NCBI RefSeq assembly: GCF_014898055.3
Contig: NW_023601212.1
Span: forward strand, 57,958,329 to 58,022,328
Reading direction: 5' to 3'
Length of the DNA: 64,000 bases
Origin: Talpa occidentalis
Lineage: Eukaryota > Chordata > Mammalia > Eulipotyphla > Talpidae
In this document: piece by piece, positions 22,131 to 34,990 of the stretch
Layout of the letters: every line of letters starts with the position of its first letter
Numbering within the stretch: the stretch's first letter is position 1
The notes under the pieces: model-generated
What the model was told of the DNA's origin: nothing
Database searches by the model: none
Seen by the model: the letters and a program-made list of their open reading frames with translations, nothing else
Program-made: the position numbers and the translations under genes

Positions 22131-22131
22131 G
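22094..22131. repeat. (GT)n(AT)n microsatellite
   Basis: GT dinucleotides followed by AT dinucleotides, directly after the SINE tail. Confidence 0.9.
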
Positions 22132-22264
22132 AATAATTAAAAATTGAAAACATCTGATATCCTATCACCCAGAGACAAAGACTGCAGATGAGTGATGAGA
22201 TCATGGATTATTTTGTATTGTCTTCCTTGTCTTTTTCTGCATAAACCGAATTTTCCACAGCATT

Positions 22265-22520
22265 CAACAATTTTTACTTTTTTATTTTAAGCAAAATTGG
22301 TTTATGTAGGTTTCAGATGTACACCATTACAGTTTGACATCTGTATATACTATATTATGATCTCCACCAAAAATCTAGTTTCCATCCATCAACATACAAT
22401 TGACCCTCTTTACCCGATTTACACACCCCTTTCTCCCTTCCCTTCTGGCAATCCCCACTTTGTTCTCATAATCTAAGAGTTTATTTTTGTTTTGCTTTGC
22501 TTATTCATTTGTTTTGTTCA
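22265..22520 (-). repeat. Old L1 3' UTR fragment
   Basis: The plus strand shows the usual antisense L1MA/MB 3' text: GTTTCAGATGTACACCATTA, then ATGATCTCCACCAAAAATCT, then CCATCCATCAACATACAATT. Confidence 0.65.
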
Positions 22521-23850
22521 AGCACTTTTATAACAAGAAAAATATTTATGTAACGTGTAATGATTTATAGTGTACTCATTAAGAAGGGACTTTTCAAACT
22601 TACTGTTAGTAAGACAGTGTTTAGCCAATGACTGGGAGTAGGACTAAGTCCAGCACCTGGGTCGTTGCCTAGGCAGAGAGCTGGTGACAACTAGGGAGAA
22701 ACATTTGGAAAAGACTGTCTTTTCATTTCTGTTTCCACAACAGTTAAGCTCCCCAGATAGAACCAGCTACATAAATTTCGGGTGCAGTGCAAAAGAAAAT
22801 TTCTGGACCCCCTGCTCAAGAAGTATTACAAATTTCAAGATGACAGCAGTAGCACATTAAAGCAGGTTTCCTAAGTGTAGGATCTGTACAACAGAGCACA
22901 GGGCCCAAACCCAAGAAATTGGCTCCACACATTCTAGGTACTTAGGAAATATCTCCTGAAAAAAAAAAGAAAGGAAAGACAAGGAGGAGGCCTCCAAACA
23001 TACTCTTCCTCATCGTGCGTCATAGCAATACTACACTTAACAAGATCTAAAGTTATGGGAGGGGATGAAGTCAGAGTTAGGAGACAGCACTCTTCCAGAA
23101 TTTTCAAGAACAGTCTTTATTTCAACTATAATGTTACATTGTCAAAAATATACCTCTTTGATCATAGGTCCATAGTCTATTTCTAATCTGGACAACATGA
23201 TCACTATATCACAGAAGAAATAAATATTATCTTTTCTGCTTGTTCAAATAAGATAGTTGGTTCTGGCTCTTGTATCTTCCCTCTTTGCTTTCCCCTCAAA
23301 CCACTTTTCCTCTTATAACCCTTTAAGCTTGGCAACAGAGCTCTTCTCCCTACCCACCTTTTCCTTCCGGCACCCCCTACACACCCATCCTCAGTTCTCC
23401 CTCTGCCTTTAATGCCAACCAACCAGACACTGAACATGAGAAGGTGTCGCAGAGGAAGTGAATAACCCTCATCCTAATCTCCTCCGCGGTGCTCCTGCAC
23501 AGGCCTGGCCCGAGCCCAAGAGGACTGGGGCTGCCAGCACATGGAAGCTTCCACAGCCTCAAAGAAGACAAGGCAGCCAGGGGTCATCACTTATCAAGGA
23601 AAAATGAGACAATTTGTTACAGTTTATTATACTGGGGAAACTGAGCCTTTAAGTGGAAACCTGACCCTTGGACCTGGAGAGTGCTAAAGAAGGATGCTTG
23701 CCCTCGGTTGCCAGGGCCACATCCCAGCCCTCTGACGCTAAGAAATATGAGAAGTCCACAGCCCCTTGTGCATGAACCTGAGCCAAGTTAGCAAATGTGT
23801 AGCACCTTCTTCTGCTGGTGGATAGTAGGTGGATAGCACCTTCTTCTGCT
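22521..23850. other. Unassigned non-coding sequence
   Basis: No recognised gene or repeat. Frames of 64-77 codons at 23204-23571 lack any domain. Confidence 0.4.
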
Positions 23851-23851
23851 G
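23800..23851 (+). repeat. Short direct duplication
   Basis: TAGCACCTTCTTCTGCTG occurs at 23800-23817 and again at 23834-23851. Confidence 0.8.
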
Positions 23852-23879
23852 CTATAGTAGTAGCAATGACATCACCTAA

Positions 23880-24130
23880 TATGTGCTGGTGTTTTGCTCC
23901 TTCTTAATATCTGCCACATGTTGTAGTCCATTTGATCCTCCAAAAGACTCATGGTAAAGGGCAGGGAAGCTATTATGATCCCATTTATAGCTTAGGAGAC
24001 TGAGACACCAAGAGATTAAGTGATTGTGAGTCAAGGTCACAATGTTCGCTAATGCTGGGTCCAGGACTTGGACCCAGGTTTCCTGAATTACTGTCATGAT
24101 TTCTTCTCCACTGCCATCATTGACATTGGG
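23880..24130 (-). repeat. MIR
   Basis: Antisense MIR core: CCCATTTATAGCTTAGGAGA, then AGATTAAGTGATTG, then CAAGGTCACAATG, then GGACTTGGACCCAGGTTTCC. Confidence 0.8.
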
Positions 24131-24134
24131 CAGA

Positions 24135-27100
24135 AGCACTTTGTAATTAAGAATAGTTTAATGGAGGTAAGGGAAGTATACAGGAAGGATGAGGGGAGGG
24201 AAGGCAGCAGACTCTAGCAGGAATTCCTAGACATTTTATATTAATATGATATAAATAATTTACCATTTGTCTTGCATCTTAGCAGTTACTCAGCTTTAAA
24301 TTAATCACCTTAAAGCAGGAAACCAAAACAAAAACAGGACAATCAGTTTCTATTTCAGTTGGCAGTGAAAAGAGGTTTTATTTTGTTTAATTTGAATATA
24401 GGATTTCTGATGGCCTGGAGGCCCTTCTTAAACGAGATAGAGAAGCCAGACCTTGAAAAGCTGGCTCAGTTCACTCCAACAAGTGCTACACTGCACTTTC
24501 TTTGTACCAGGAAGGGGCCTCAGATTTGTGTCTGAACTGGCTCTTGGGTCCCTGACTCCCTAAGGCAAACCAGGCCTTCTTTATTCAAGGCCCTGCTTTC
24601 CAAGGGCAGGCTCCACTGCAGCAGCTGTCAGGTCAGAAGATGTTTCTGGGGCTCTTTCCCCATCGCACTGTGAACCCTGGTTGGCAAAGTCCATCCTAGT
24701 TATTGTTATATCTCAAAAGCCCAGTAGATCATATGGCTGCAGCAAGCCCTCCATAAACCAATCTATCAGCAAATGAATGTTGAAAACCAGTTTACTTGAA
24801 ACATGCCATTTGACCTCTTTGGGGTTTCAGGTTTCCCACTTTGTGAAATGCATGTAGGTACAGCTGTCCTGCCTGAGTCACGGGGCTGTAAAATGATGAA
24901 ATGTTTAGTTGTTTATTGCCGGGCCCTCCCATACACATTCCGAAATACAGAAAAGCAGAAGACAGGAGACCCTTTATTCAAAAATAGAAGCCCCATTGCT
25001 CTTGTTCATGGTTACATACACACCATCTTCACTAGCTCCTTAGTAAATAAGTGCACAGTTAATGTGAGTGGAAGGGAGGGGATACTTTATAAGCACTGTG
25101 GCCTCTGTTTGAAAAGTAATGATATCCCCCCAAAGTAAAATAAATTCTGATTATCAAAAATCATATCATGCAGCTGAAAGATACAGTCCTGCTTCTGACT
25201 CTGGCCCCTTTGTCAGCCAGTCTCCCTGTCAGTCATGAAGGATGAAGAGGGTCCCATCCACTCTCCTCTTTCTCAAGAGGATGATTTTTCTTTTTTTTAA
25301 ATTTTCTGTGATGGTGGGTGAAGTGAGGCCAAGACTGAATCATATCAACAAAGCCAGAATCAAAGAATGCCCTCTGTCCCAAGAGTTATTATAATCCATA
25401 AATTTATGGGGGGTTGTGGGGCCAGTGTCACTAACCCAGGTTCAGGGGGACAAAGTTGTATACACAAAGAACACAAGCAGGAGCTGAAAGCTGCTGCCAC
25501 TTTTAAGGTGGAGTGGGCATGTGGGTGCCTCTGTGGCCTACCCAAACCAAATAAGCATCTCAGCACAGGCACTTCCTGGGGATTAATGAGGCACAGAATG
25601 GAATAACACCTCAAACCATTAACCCCAGGTAGCCATAAATCCTCAGGAATTGCATGGCAGAGTGGCTACTCCTGCTATATTAAGGTGAAAATGCATTTTT
25701 TAAAAGCCTATGGATTTTTTTTTTTTTTAATGGACAGCAATATCATAGGTACCCAATAGACCTTTCCACAGACTGAATACCTCAGCCCAGGGGTCTGACC
25801 CTTTATTCAATTTGCACTGTTCCTTTCCCTCTTTCAGCTAAATGTCTTTTCCACTGTACTTTGCTTTTAGAATATTGAAAAACATCACATAAACAACAAA
25901 CACTAAAATGAGGCAGAAAGAAGCCCAGTCAGCTTGAATGAGGCATGACCTGAAAGTCAGGACTAGCACTAAAGGTGGGCTCAGGCAGGGAGAAAATCAA
26001 GAGTAGAAACTGACAACATGCAGGAGTCCTCAACTGACCTCTTTGACATTGAAATCCCCAATGAAAATGCAAATGTTACCTGGTAGAGGAAGCCCCTGAG
26101 CCATTTTTAGGCTATTAGCTTTGCTACAAATAGTCTAAAATAGTCAATCACCTCTCAGGGCCCTTGGCAATGGAACTAAATACTGGTATTAGTAGCAGAT
26201 GTAAAGAAGGTCAGGAATGATGGGGCCATCAGTGTGGCAAAGTGGAGGAAGATCAGAGATATACCTGGGCTTGGGGGAGGCCCTAGGTCTTTGTTCAATG
26301 GATGTGAAGAGTGGAGGGAAAATAAATACTGGATCAAGGGCTTTACCAGACTAATAACTTTTTCTAGAACCGGCACAGCTAGTGGATGACTAAAGATAAA
26401 CAGAAGCCAGAAGAGAAGGCAAAGCAGAGAGAGAAGTAATGAAGGCCAAGGAGCTCAGCAAGAGGAACAAACACATTCTATTTGGCAGTCATGGGCCACT
26501 TGAGTTTCTAGGGGCTCTACCAACTATGAGGTGTCCCTCTAGTAAAATACATATCTACTCCATGGTTCAATTTCCCTATTAAAAACATTTCTTTCAAGTA
26601 ACTTCCCTCAGAAAGTCACTCTGGGGAATAAAGAGTTAATATTTGAAAATCTCAAGGAGACTCTGGAGAACAAGGTTCTATTCTAAGTGTGAGGGATTCT
26701 TATTATAAGGAATTCTGTAGATTGACAAAACTAAATGGCCTCCACATCATATAACCATAATCCTCTTCAGTGTACAAAAGTCCAAAAATAAAGACCAGAT
26801 GTCTTCAAATTGCTGACGTTGGTTGAGCTGGTTCCACTCGCTTACAGTGATTGCTAAACCAAGATTTCTCTGGACGCAGAGCTGAGGATTTCCATCATTG
26901 TATTATTGGCTCCTTTGCCATATTTTTCCTGTTCACGTATACGGGCACCCTTTTAGCCTCCTTGGGTCTGAAATGGAGTTTTCCACTCCTTAGAGGATGC
27001 GTCTTCAGAAGCGCAGTTGAAATCATTAAGTACTTGTCCCTCTCTCAGCAGTCTCTTCTGGCATCCAAGAGCCAGTTTCTCATTAGCAGCTGGTTAGAAC

Positions 27101-27595
27101 AGCGAGGCCTCCACCAACAACTTGCTCAAATTCTGGTTCCCTAAGAAAAACTTTATGAAGATTCTGCCCCAGGCCAGCCAGCTCTCCCAACATCCCCTCC
27201 ACCCCCATCAAAGCCCCAACTGGGCTAAGAGGCCCATGTTTGGTATAGGCCAGCTGGGGAGTACATCTCTTATTTCCTACCCACTCACTCATAAGTTTTC
27301 AGTGTTATGTAGTGCTCAAAAACTTCTTGGTTCTTATCCCCATGTCTTTCTCATATGTATTTACCCCGTTAGATCATAGCTTCTCAGTCATGTGAACTAT
27401 ATTTTATAATTCTGTGTTATTTTCCACCGTAGCTCTCATACAGATCAGTGCACCAAAGGCTTTAGTGAAGAGTTTGTTAACTGGTTAATTCTAAAAAGGG
27501 AGGCATGAAAAAGAAAGTGAATTGTGAACATTGGTTGCAGACCAAACAGGGTGTGTGTGTGTGTGTTCATGTGTATGAGCACGTGCGCTTGTGTG
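24135..27595. other. Unassigned non-coding sequence, 3.5 kb
   Basis: This is the longest stretch in which I recognise no repeat with confidence. Frames of 79-111 codons (for example 24803-25138 and 26851-27144) have no family signature, no matching splice context and no codon pattern I could defend. If a host exon or a conserved non-coding element exists in the window, this is the most plausible place by exclusion only. Confidence 0.35.
27550..27567. repeat. (GT)n microsatellite
   Basis: Short run of GT repeats followed by imperfect GTG/GTAT text. Confidence 0.7.
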
Positions 27596-27599
27596 TATT

Positions 27600-27740
27600 C
27601 ATTTGTACAGTCACTAAATATTTGTGTATTCCATAAATATTTGTAGAGCATTCAGTGTGTTTTAAGTATCATGATAGGCTTAGGAATATAGCAAAGAACA
27701 AGTAAGAAAGGTCCTTGCATGCTCAGAACAATACTTCTTT
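27600..27740 (-). repeat. L2 fragment
   Basis: Antisense L2 text: TCCATAAATATTTGTAGAGC, then ATTCAGTGTGTTTTAAG, then GGTCCTTGCATGCTCAGAAC. Confidence 0.5.
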
Positions 27741-28106
27741 GAGATGGTCTTGTGAGAGTTTGTTTGATCCTTGAAGTTCATGTTGCTTGTTCACACAGTG
27801 TATTTTATGATTGAAAAAAGAGATGGTGTATTTGCATATGTCTCATGTAAAGATAAGCTATATTAAGAATACGTTTGAAACAGGTTCAGAGTACAAAAAA
27901 TACAAAAGAGTATTTTACACGTTATTTAGAACCCAACAGGTTTTTTCATGATGTGTGACTCTAATCTCAAACCTGGGGGGAAAACTGTATAATTTATATA
28001 TGTTAATGAAGACATCAAAAATTGGCCACTGAATACTTTAGGAAACCCCAAACTGCATATTTGTACTAAATCAGAAAGCTAGAAAAACAAATTTATATCA
28101 TTTTCC
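27741..28106. other. Unassigned non-coding sequence
   Basis: AT-rich, nothing recognised. Confidence 0.4.
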
Positions 28107-28383
28107 TTTTTTTTTTTAAAGATTTATGTATTTATTTTATACAAGAACCGGGGTACAGGCCAGATGTGGAGAAAGGTGAGAGGATTCACCAGAGACAGAG
28201 CGGGGAACAGTGAACAGGCAGACTGACGAAATACACTGCTGAGGGGAGCAGCAGGCAAGGCAGGAGAGATCTGCCACGCCATGTGGAACCCTCGCCGGCC
28301 GGCCGGAATCGAACCGGCGCTGCAGAGGCTGCGGACAGCTTCACAGAGCAGCGCTCAACCACCTGCGCCACCAGGGGAGGCCC
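28107..28383 (-). mobile_element. tRNA-derived SINE, copy 9
   Basis: Reverse orientation: AAAGATTTATGTATTTATTT at the left is the tail, and GCGCCACCAGGGGAGGCCCC at the right is the head. The B box reads GGTTCGATTCC on the minus strand, a perfect tRNA-type match. Confidence 0.9.
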
Positions 28384-28811
28384 CATATTTTTTTCCTTTT
28401 TAAAGCATGGAAAATGATTTGTGTATGGGGTCTAATTGCACTCTGATTACAATGGATAGATAGTTGGGAAAATACAATTTCTATCTCATGTCACTTGAAG
28501 GACACATAAAGTTATATGCTAGTCCCAGATAGGATGAAAGTAGAACTCATGGGAAATATTCCTAATCCTCTCTCCACTTAAGGTATTTTTAAATTTTTAA
28601 TTATAATTTATTTTGAACCTGAAGTACTGGAAGAATTGAATTAATTACACACTTCAGTTCATAACACACTATCATTTATCAGTACATGCAGGGTTACTCT
28701 CTTATTTCATTATTCATTTATACTTGATCCCATTCATACTTCTTTTCTCTCTATATCCCCTACCTCTCGCTAAGACACCCACATTAATGTGTTAGAAACA
28801 CATAGGTAGAC

Positions 28812-28834
28812 GGATGGACGGATGGATGGATGGA
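28812..28834. repeat. (GGAT)n microsatellite
   Basis: ACGGATGGACGGATGGATGG-type text inside the old L1. Confidence 0.8.
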
Positions 28835-29794
28835 TATATAGGTATATGGGTATGGAGGGGTTATCTTTGAAAACCATCTAGGGTGTATGTGTGTATGTGT
28901 TTTAAATTTACTTACATGCTACTATGCTGTGAATTTCATTTTGTTGATTTCACTTTTCTTCTTTCATGCCTCCAGTTCTCTGCTCTCATGAATATCCTTG
29001 TATATGCCCTCTTCTGGTAATGTGTGTGAATTACTCTGGGGTGTATACTCATGCCTGGAGCTCCTGGGTCAACGGGTAAATTCAGAAACATCACTTTAGC
29101 AGATTCTGCCAGATTATTCTCCACAAATGACTAAACCTGTGTACATTTCCTAAATGGTGCAGAGGAATTCTAGTATACTCAGGTGTTCACCTACATTTCT
29201 AATTTTTGCTATTCTATTGAGTATCTAGTAGCATTTCATTGTTATTTCAATTTGCAAACTTCAGATTTCTAAGTTTGAGCACATTTTCACATACTTGATA
29301 ATTATTTAGACCCCCCCTTGTGTTAACTGTCTAATCTTATTTATTTGAACATTTTCTATAGCTCCCCAAATTCATGTTGAATAATAACTCCTTTTCTCAT
29401 CGGATATCAGGCCCTATTGTTGTTTTGGTGAATGCAAATCTCTTCTTCCAGTCTATCACCAGTCTATTAACTTGATCTACAGTGCTTTCATTGAAGAGAT
29501 ATACTTGGATTCCATTGTAGTCAAATATATAACTGTTTGTCTATGAATTGTACCTTGGTTGTCCTATTTAAGAATTCATTCTGAATTCACAAAGATATTC
29601 CTTTCCATTAGCCTTATGATTTCATTCACATTTTAGTCTTTTGTTCTTCTGGATGATTAATTTTTTATGTCATATAGAAATTTGTCTTAAATTTTCTCCA
29701 TTTAGTGACTATATTTCTCTAATACTATATCCACATCTATCATATGCCAGGTTTTCAAATAAACATGGATCTAGTTTTAATTCTTTATTCTACC

Positions 29795-29844
29795 ATTTGG
29801 ATGCATATTACTACATATTAATATGCATTTGGATGCATATTACT
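29795..29844 (+). repeat. Short direct duplication
   Basis: ATTTGGATGCATATTACT is present at 29795-29812 and 29827-29844. Confidence 0.8.
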
Positions 29845-29990
29845 TCATTTTACTCTTATTACTTTGTTTTTACCACTATGACTTTACTAATATGCTTTCA
29901 TATCTGGTAGAGTGCAGCCTCCTTTTTGCAATTCTTTCCAAATTTAACATTTTTTGGGTATTTAACTTCCATTTCATTAATAGTTTGACT

Positions 29991-30399
29991 CCACTTTTCT
30001 CTTCCATCTCAGCCAAAATTTCTAGATGCCCAGTTTCATCTTACTTTTGTAGCCTCTTAACCAGAAAGAAGATACTCCTTGAGCATTTCATCAGAATTCT
30101 GGGTGGAACACTTGTGTTCCATCCTGCTCTTTCGTAAACCATTCCTGATTTAACCAGATGTAACCATCCCTGATGTAACTCTGATGTAACCAGAGTTCAG
30201 AAGGTTCTGCCTGGCCAGGAGTGTGTCTTTTGCCCATCTAATCATACTCATTCAGTACACATTAACTAACAGGGGAGGAGTAGTTTCATTAAGAAAAACT
30301 AAAATACTCTCCCCAGCAGAAGGAAGAATAGATGGAGTGCAGGCCAAACCTCCAAAGGTTGACTCTTTAGGTGTGACAATACAGTGCACTCACTGATTT
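29991..30399. other. Unassigned non-coding sequence
   Basis: A short local echo (GATTTAACCAGATGTAACCA, GATGTAACTCTGATGTAACC) is the only structure seen. Confidence 0.4.
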
Positions 30400-30545
30400 C
30401 TACCTGACTTCTACCAGAAGGAGCTCCTTGAGGGCAGGCCTTTGCGACTCTTCATCTTCAAGGCCCCAGGACCTAGTCAACTGCTTTATGTAGTTGATAC
30501 TCAACAAGCATCTATGGGTTTGAGTGAGTGAGTGAGTGAGTTAAT
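30400..30545 (+). repeat. L2 3' end
   Basis: Sense L2 text: AAGGAGCTCCTTGAGGGCAG, then CCCCAGGACCTAG, then GTTGATACTCAACAAGCATC, ending in a (GAGT)n run at 30522-30541. Confidence 0.75.
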
Positions 30546-30679
30546 TAATGAAATGATGCCAGATCAGCAGTTAGAGCTAGGTTGCATGAAGTTGCATATG
30601 AAGTGGAAAGAAGAAGGAAGAATAGTGACTGCATCCATTAAATTGGGACTAGACAAGGCAAGTTCTCTGTCACAGGGAT

Positions 30680-30905
30680 ATAAAACCTAATGGTTAAGTC
30701 ACCACCCTTTCCCAGACAGACCTGACTGCCATCCTAACTCTGCCATATATTAGTTATGAAAACACTCACTCATTTAACCATTTTAAGCCACAATTTCTTT
30801 GTATGCACAGTGGGAACCAATAAGTACTTTGCAGAGTTGCTATAACATTTTAAAATAAAATTATGCAAAGAGCTCAACCCAGTGTCTGATATTGGGCTAT
30901 AAGAA
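30680..30905 (+). repeat. MIR
   Basis: Sense MIR features: ATCCTAACTCTGCCATATAT, then ATTTAACCATTTTAAGCCAC, then GTGGGAACCAATAAGTAC, then GAGTTGCTATAACATTTTAA, then CAAAGAGCTCAACCCAGTGT. Confidence 0.65.
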
Positions 30906-30929
30906 AATCATGGCCACAACAGATTTTCA

Positions 30930-31300
30930 GGCATCCACTATATATATATATATCAGGCAAGGTACTTGACACTAAGGAACAAACTAACCGAACTTAGTCA
31001 TGGTCTCTCTTCTCAAATTGCCCAGATTCTTGCAAGGAAGAGAGAGAATTTAACATATTTTAACACTAAAATATGACATCATGTTGGGAAATTATAGGGT
31101 ACTGGGAGGCACAATCTAGAATACTTATTCTATGTAGTTAAAAAAAGACTTCCCAGGGGTTGTGATATTTTATATGAAACTGGAAGGAAAGTATGAATTA
31201 GCAAGATTAAGGATGAAAGTGTTTAAAGAGATAATTCCAGCAAGAGAATTGAGAGAGACCATGATGAGTTCGTAAAGAAAGTCCTCTGTAGTGGAGTAAA
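30930..31300 (-). repeat. L2 fragment
   Basis: Order of antisense L2 blocks: GCATCCACTATATATATATA, then CAGGCAAGGTACTTGACACT, then CATGGTCTCTCTTCTCAAAT, then AAGACTTCCCAGGGGTTGTG, then AGGATGAAAGTG. Diverged but collinear. Confidence 0.5.
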
Positions 31301-33469
31301 AATCTGCCTCTCCAAAATGTGTTGATTTCATGGGAGGGTCTATTTAGTCTGGGAGGAGGTTGCTTTTGAAAAAAGATACTTACATGTAAGCTTCTATCTC
31401 TAAGGGCAACTCCCTCCCTTTACTGGCAAGATCTAATCTCATCTCTTTCCATTGGAGAAGGTAGAACTTAAATCTGCATACTTCAGTTGACTATGTCTTC
31501 CCTGGTAACCCCCCTAACTGACCTTACTTCTCATCCCAAGTCCAATTACTACCCAGGGAAACATTCACATTAGTTTTTATGTGGTAAAAAGGACTACCTT
31601 AACTCAGGCTCTTCAAAGCATCCCTGAAATGAGAATTCATATGCAAGTGACTTATTAAGGAAGTATTCCCAGGACAAACTGATTAGAAAGTGGGACAAGC
31701 CAGTTACAAAACAGGGAATCAGTAATAGGTACACAACAGTGACCAGGAAAAGTTCTAGCCTTGATCTAATCTCACAAGGGAGATCAGAAGCTCAAATTAC
31801 AACCCCTGAATCTGTCCCTCCTCAAGATCAGAAATTTGGCCTTTCAGACTTCACAAACTTAGTGTCTGGTTAAGTGGTATGTAGGCTAAGCAGCTCTAGT
31901 AAAGCCAAGGGCTGTCCTCTGGAGGAAGTGGAGGTATGAGTTATTATAAACAAAACTTGGCCACAAAGAATGAACCAAACAAAACAAAAACAAACTTTTA
32001 CATTGTAAGAACATAATAGTGGCCACCAGTAGAGAAGTGGAGAAAAAAGCATAAGTAAATAGGACAAGGGTGAATTGTATGGCGATGGAGGGAAATTAGA
32101 TTTTGGGTGGCGATGAAAATGTACATACAGAAGTTTATTTATAATTCCATACACCTAAAACATATTTTATGTCATAAACATATGTTATTTCAATTGAGGG
32201 GGGGTGGGGAACAAACAGAAATCCAGGACTCTGAGTCTGAAAGGAATGCTATCTGTATTCACTACAAGCACTATAAGAAAAAAGCTTTTGGCTCCTTCAA
32301 ATCCAGCTATGAATTTACTTTGGGGCAAAATGGAATTGTCACCAATCACCCAAAAACCCAGGAGGTAGTTAAAGTTTAACTATTATTCCCATCGCAACCG
32401 AAGCTTAAAAAAAAAAAGATTTGCCAGAGATCATACAGCTACTAAGTCTCTGAGACTGATTATCTGTGTCTGGTAATCGGTCTTTGAGTCCATGTTTTTG
32501 ATTGCTATTTTGTAATTCAAAATGCATTTATTCTTCCAATGTCACTAACATGATGACAAAGATACAAGGTTAAATAAGGATCCCTTGATAGAAAGGGGGA
32601 TGGTTGCCCAAGTGGGCTTATCTTCTCATGCCTCTAGCATTGTAGACACTCAGTAAATAACTTTATGGATTTAACGTATGTTTAACAAACAAAGAATTTA
32701 TTATAATACAGGAGGCTGTTCCATTCAGCAGAGTTCATATATTCATAAGTTAGGCACCCATAAATCTAAATCCCTTCCCATGGTGTTGAAAAGGTGGCAA
32801 TAATAAAGATTTTATGTTCACTCTGGAATGATCCAATAATATGTTTGCCATATTGTTCAGTCCATGTGTGGATAAACACAATACCAAAAGTTTGTAGACA
32901 TATTTCTCCTTTTACATGCGCTAAAATGAATCTGGTGACAGTCTTAGGAAAAGGATTTTGGGTTTCAAGAGAGGATGAGCATTTAGTTTTACCAGGGGTG
33001 GTAACAGAGACAATATATGGAAATCACCAAACTCAGTCCAAAAAGCTCTTGCTGAAAAGCACAAATGCTCTCATCTGGCTTCCCTGATGCACCTGTGTTG
33101 AGCAAACACCTGCTCTTCTAGCCATTCTTGTTAGGTCAGTGAGTCACTACTGTGAGTACAAGTGTCAGTGGGTCACTTGTTAGGTCCGAAGTCTCCACAT
33201 CTGGAGCCTTCTGATTACACATAAGCAAAAGGTGGAGCAGGTAGGTAGGGTGAGCAAGTGATTCCAACCAAAAGGGATTTTATTTTTTATTTTATCTTCA
33301 TTTTTTATTTTTTATTCATTTTGAGTTGTGCTGATAGGTTTGTGCTCAATTATATAGGTAGCTGCTCAATTCCATTATTTCTTGTACCAACAGCAATACA
33401 TTACCTAGGTGACTCTTAAGTTAGAGTTTAAGTGATTAGGTAACAAAATGAAACTAACCAACCCCATGA
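31301..33469. other. Unassigned non-coding sequence, 2.2 kb
   Basis: A short L2/MIR-like 3' end may lie at 32630-32670 (GACACTCAGTAAATAACT). AT-rich simple sequence lies at 33275-33325. Frames up to 97 codons look random. Confidence 0.35.
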
Positions 33470-34140
33470 TTTTATTTACCTTTTACATTTTATCAAATTA
33501 TAATATATATGCACAAAAATATACATAAATGGACAGCAGAATTTTCACCAATTGAACACACAAATGTAACATGAATCATCACCCCAGGAATCCTTCTTCC
33601 ATTCTTTTCTGGCCACTGTACACCCCCCAAGAGTATAAACTCTTTCTAACACCATAGATAGGCTGAGCTTGCTTTTGTAGTTTATATAACTGGAATCATA
33701 CAGTGTGTATTCTCTTTTGATGCTTGGCTTCTTTCACTCAACATTATTTGTTGAAATTCATCCATGTCATTGCATTTAGTTGTAGATCATTCATTCTAAT
33801 TGCTGTATATTATTCCATTGTGTAAAATTGCCACAATTTATTTATCCTTTCTACTGTCAGAAGGCATTTGTGTAGTTTCATAATCTGGCTATTATGAACA
33901 ACATGGCAATAAACACTCATGTCCACATATTCTGGTGAGTTTCTACAAGGTATACAGCTAGCGGTACAATCGCTGGATCACAGTGTACACATATTCTGCT
34001 TCAATAGATACCACCAAATGCTTCTCCAAGATAGTGTTTTCAACTGATTTTCTGATGTGCATTTTTCGCCTATGATTTTCACTCTTCAATAGTGGTTTCA
34101 TTAATGGAACTTGAATAGAACTAATAGTCAGTGAATGCAC
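33470..34140 (-). repeat. Old L1 3' region
   Basis: Antisense L1MC/ME-type text: GGCCACTGTACACCCCCCAA, then ATAACTGGAATCATACAGTG, then TTCTTTCACTCAACATTATT, then GAAATTCATCCATGTCATTG, then TATTCCATTGTGTAAAATTG. Confidence 0.75.
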
Positions 34141-34990
34141 CACTACAGACCAATCCCTTCTGAGAATGCAAGTCTCTGAAGGGCTTGAATGCCCCTACAT
34201 TCTCAAAAGTATCTTAACCCCTTGTAGATACTCTGGAAATATGTTCTTCACCCACCAAGGGAAAAAGACAAACTAGAGGCAAGTCCATGCTGTGGGTGAT
34301 ACAGACTATGACAGGAGAGTTATAGCACTTGCAACTGTTTTGTTGTCGTCGTTGTTGTTTTTGGTTTTGGTGGGGGGAGAGCTCCACAGTCCGGAGCAAT
34401 TACAAAGAAGCCTTTGGAAAAGAGATGGAGGTTGGATCAGAGCACTTCCGCTTTCCACACACACCACAGCAGAAGTCCTGGGAGGTCCACTGGGACAGAG
34501 ATTGATTGGAACCCTTTACAATCCCAACAAGAGGTCATCCTAAACTGTCCCCAAAGTAGAGTATAAATTATAACAGTGCAGAACTTTGGAAATCTATGTT
34601 TCATTACTAATCTCTCTGTTCTGAAGGGGGGGGTAGGGTGGGGGGGGGGGATAAGGGCATGCAACACTCTACACATCAACAAACAAGTTCCAGACAATGG
34701 TTCCTGTCTTTGCCAAAGCTGTGGTTCAGCTTTTTAATAAGCTCATTGGGATTTATTCTTGTTACTGTACTTTACTCATTAGTTCCTTGAAGTTATGTTG
34801 GGTACCTTAGGGTGGAAGCCCCAAACCTCAGCATTCTAAAGGGCTCACCAACTCTGGAAAGGGGGATCAGAGGTCTGCTGGTGGCCTCAGCAAGGTGCTA
34901 CCTGCCTGGGTCACCTTCCCAGGAAAGAGAAGCAGAGCATTGACGTGGACCATTCCCTGCAAGGCTTTTGCAGGACTATCGATAAGAATT
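34141..34990. other. Unassigned non-coding sequence
   Basis: It contains a TTG/TCG-rich stretch (34338-34370) and a poly-G stretch (34626-34650). No gene was recognised. Confidence 0.4.

Larger units (their letters stand above)
28600..29990 (-). repeat. Old L1 fragment
   Basis: The plus strand has typical antisense L1M text, such as CTTGTATATGCCCTCTTCTG, TGGAGCTCCTGGGTCAACGG, CTGCCAGATTATTCTCCAC and TTCTTCCAGTCTATCACCAG. No intact frame remains. It contains a (GGAT)n run near 28812-28834. Confidence 0.65.

Noticed and set aside
24803..25138. 111-codon frame as a host exon
   Set aside because: No recognised family, no splice-site pair I could defend, and an ordinary length for AT-balanced non-coding DNA.
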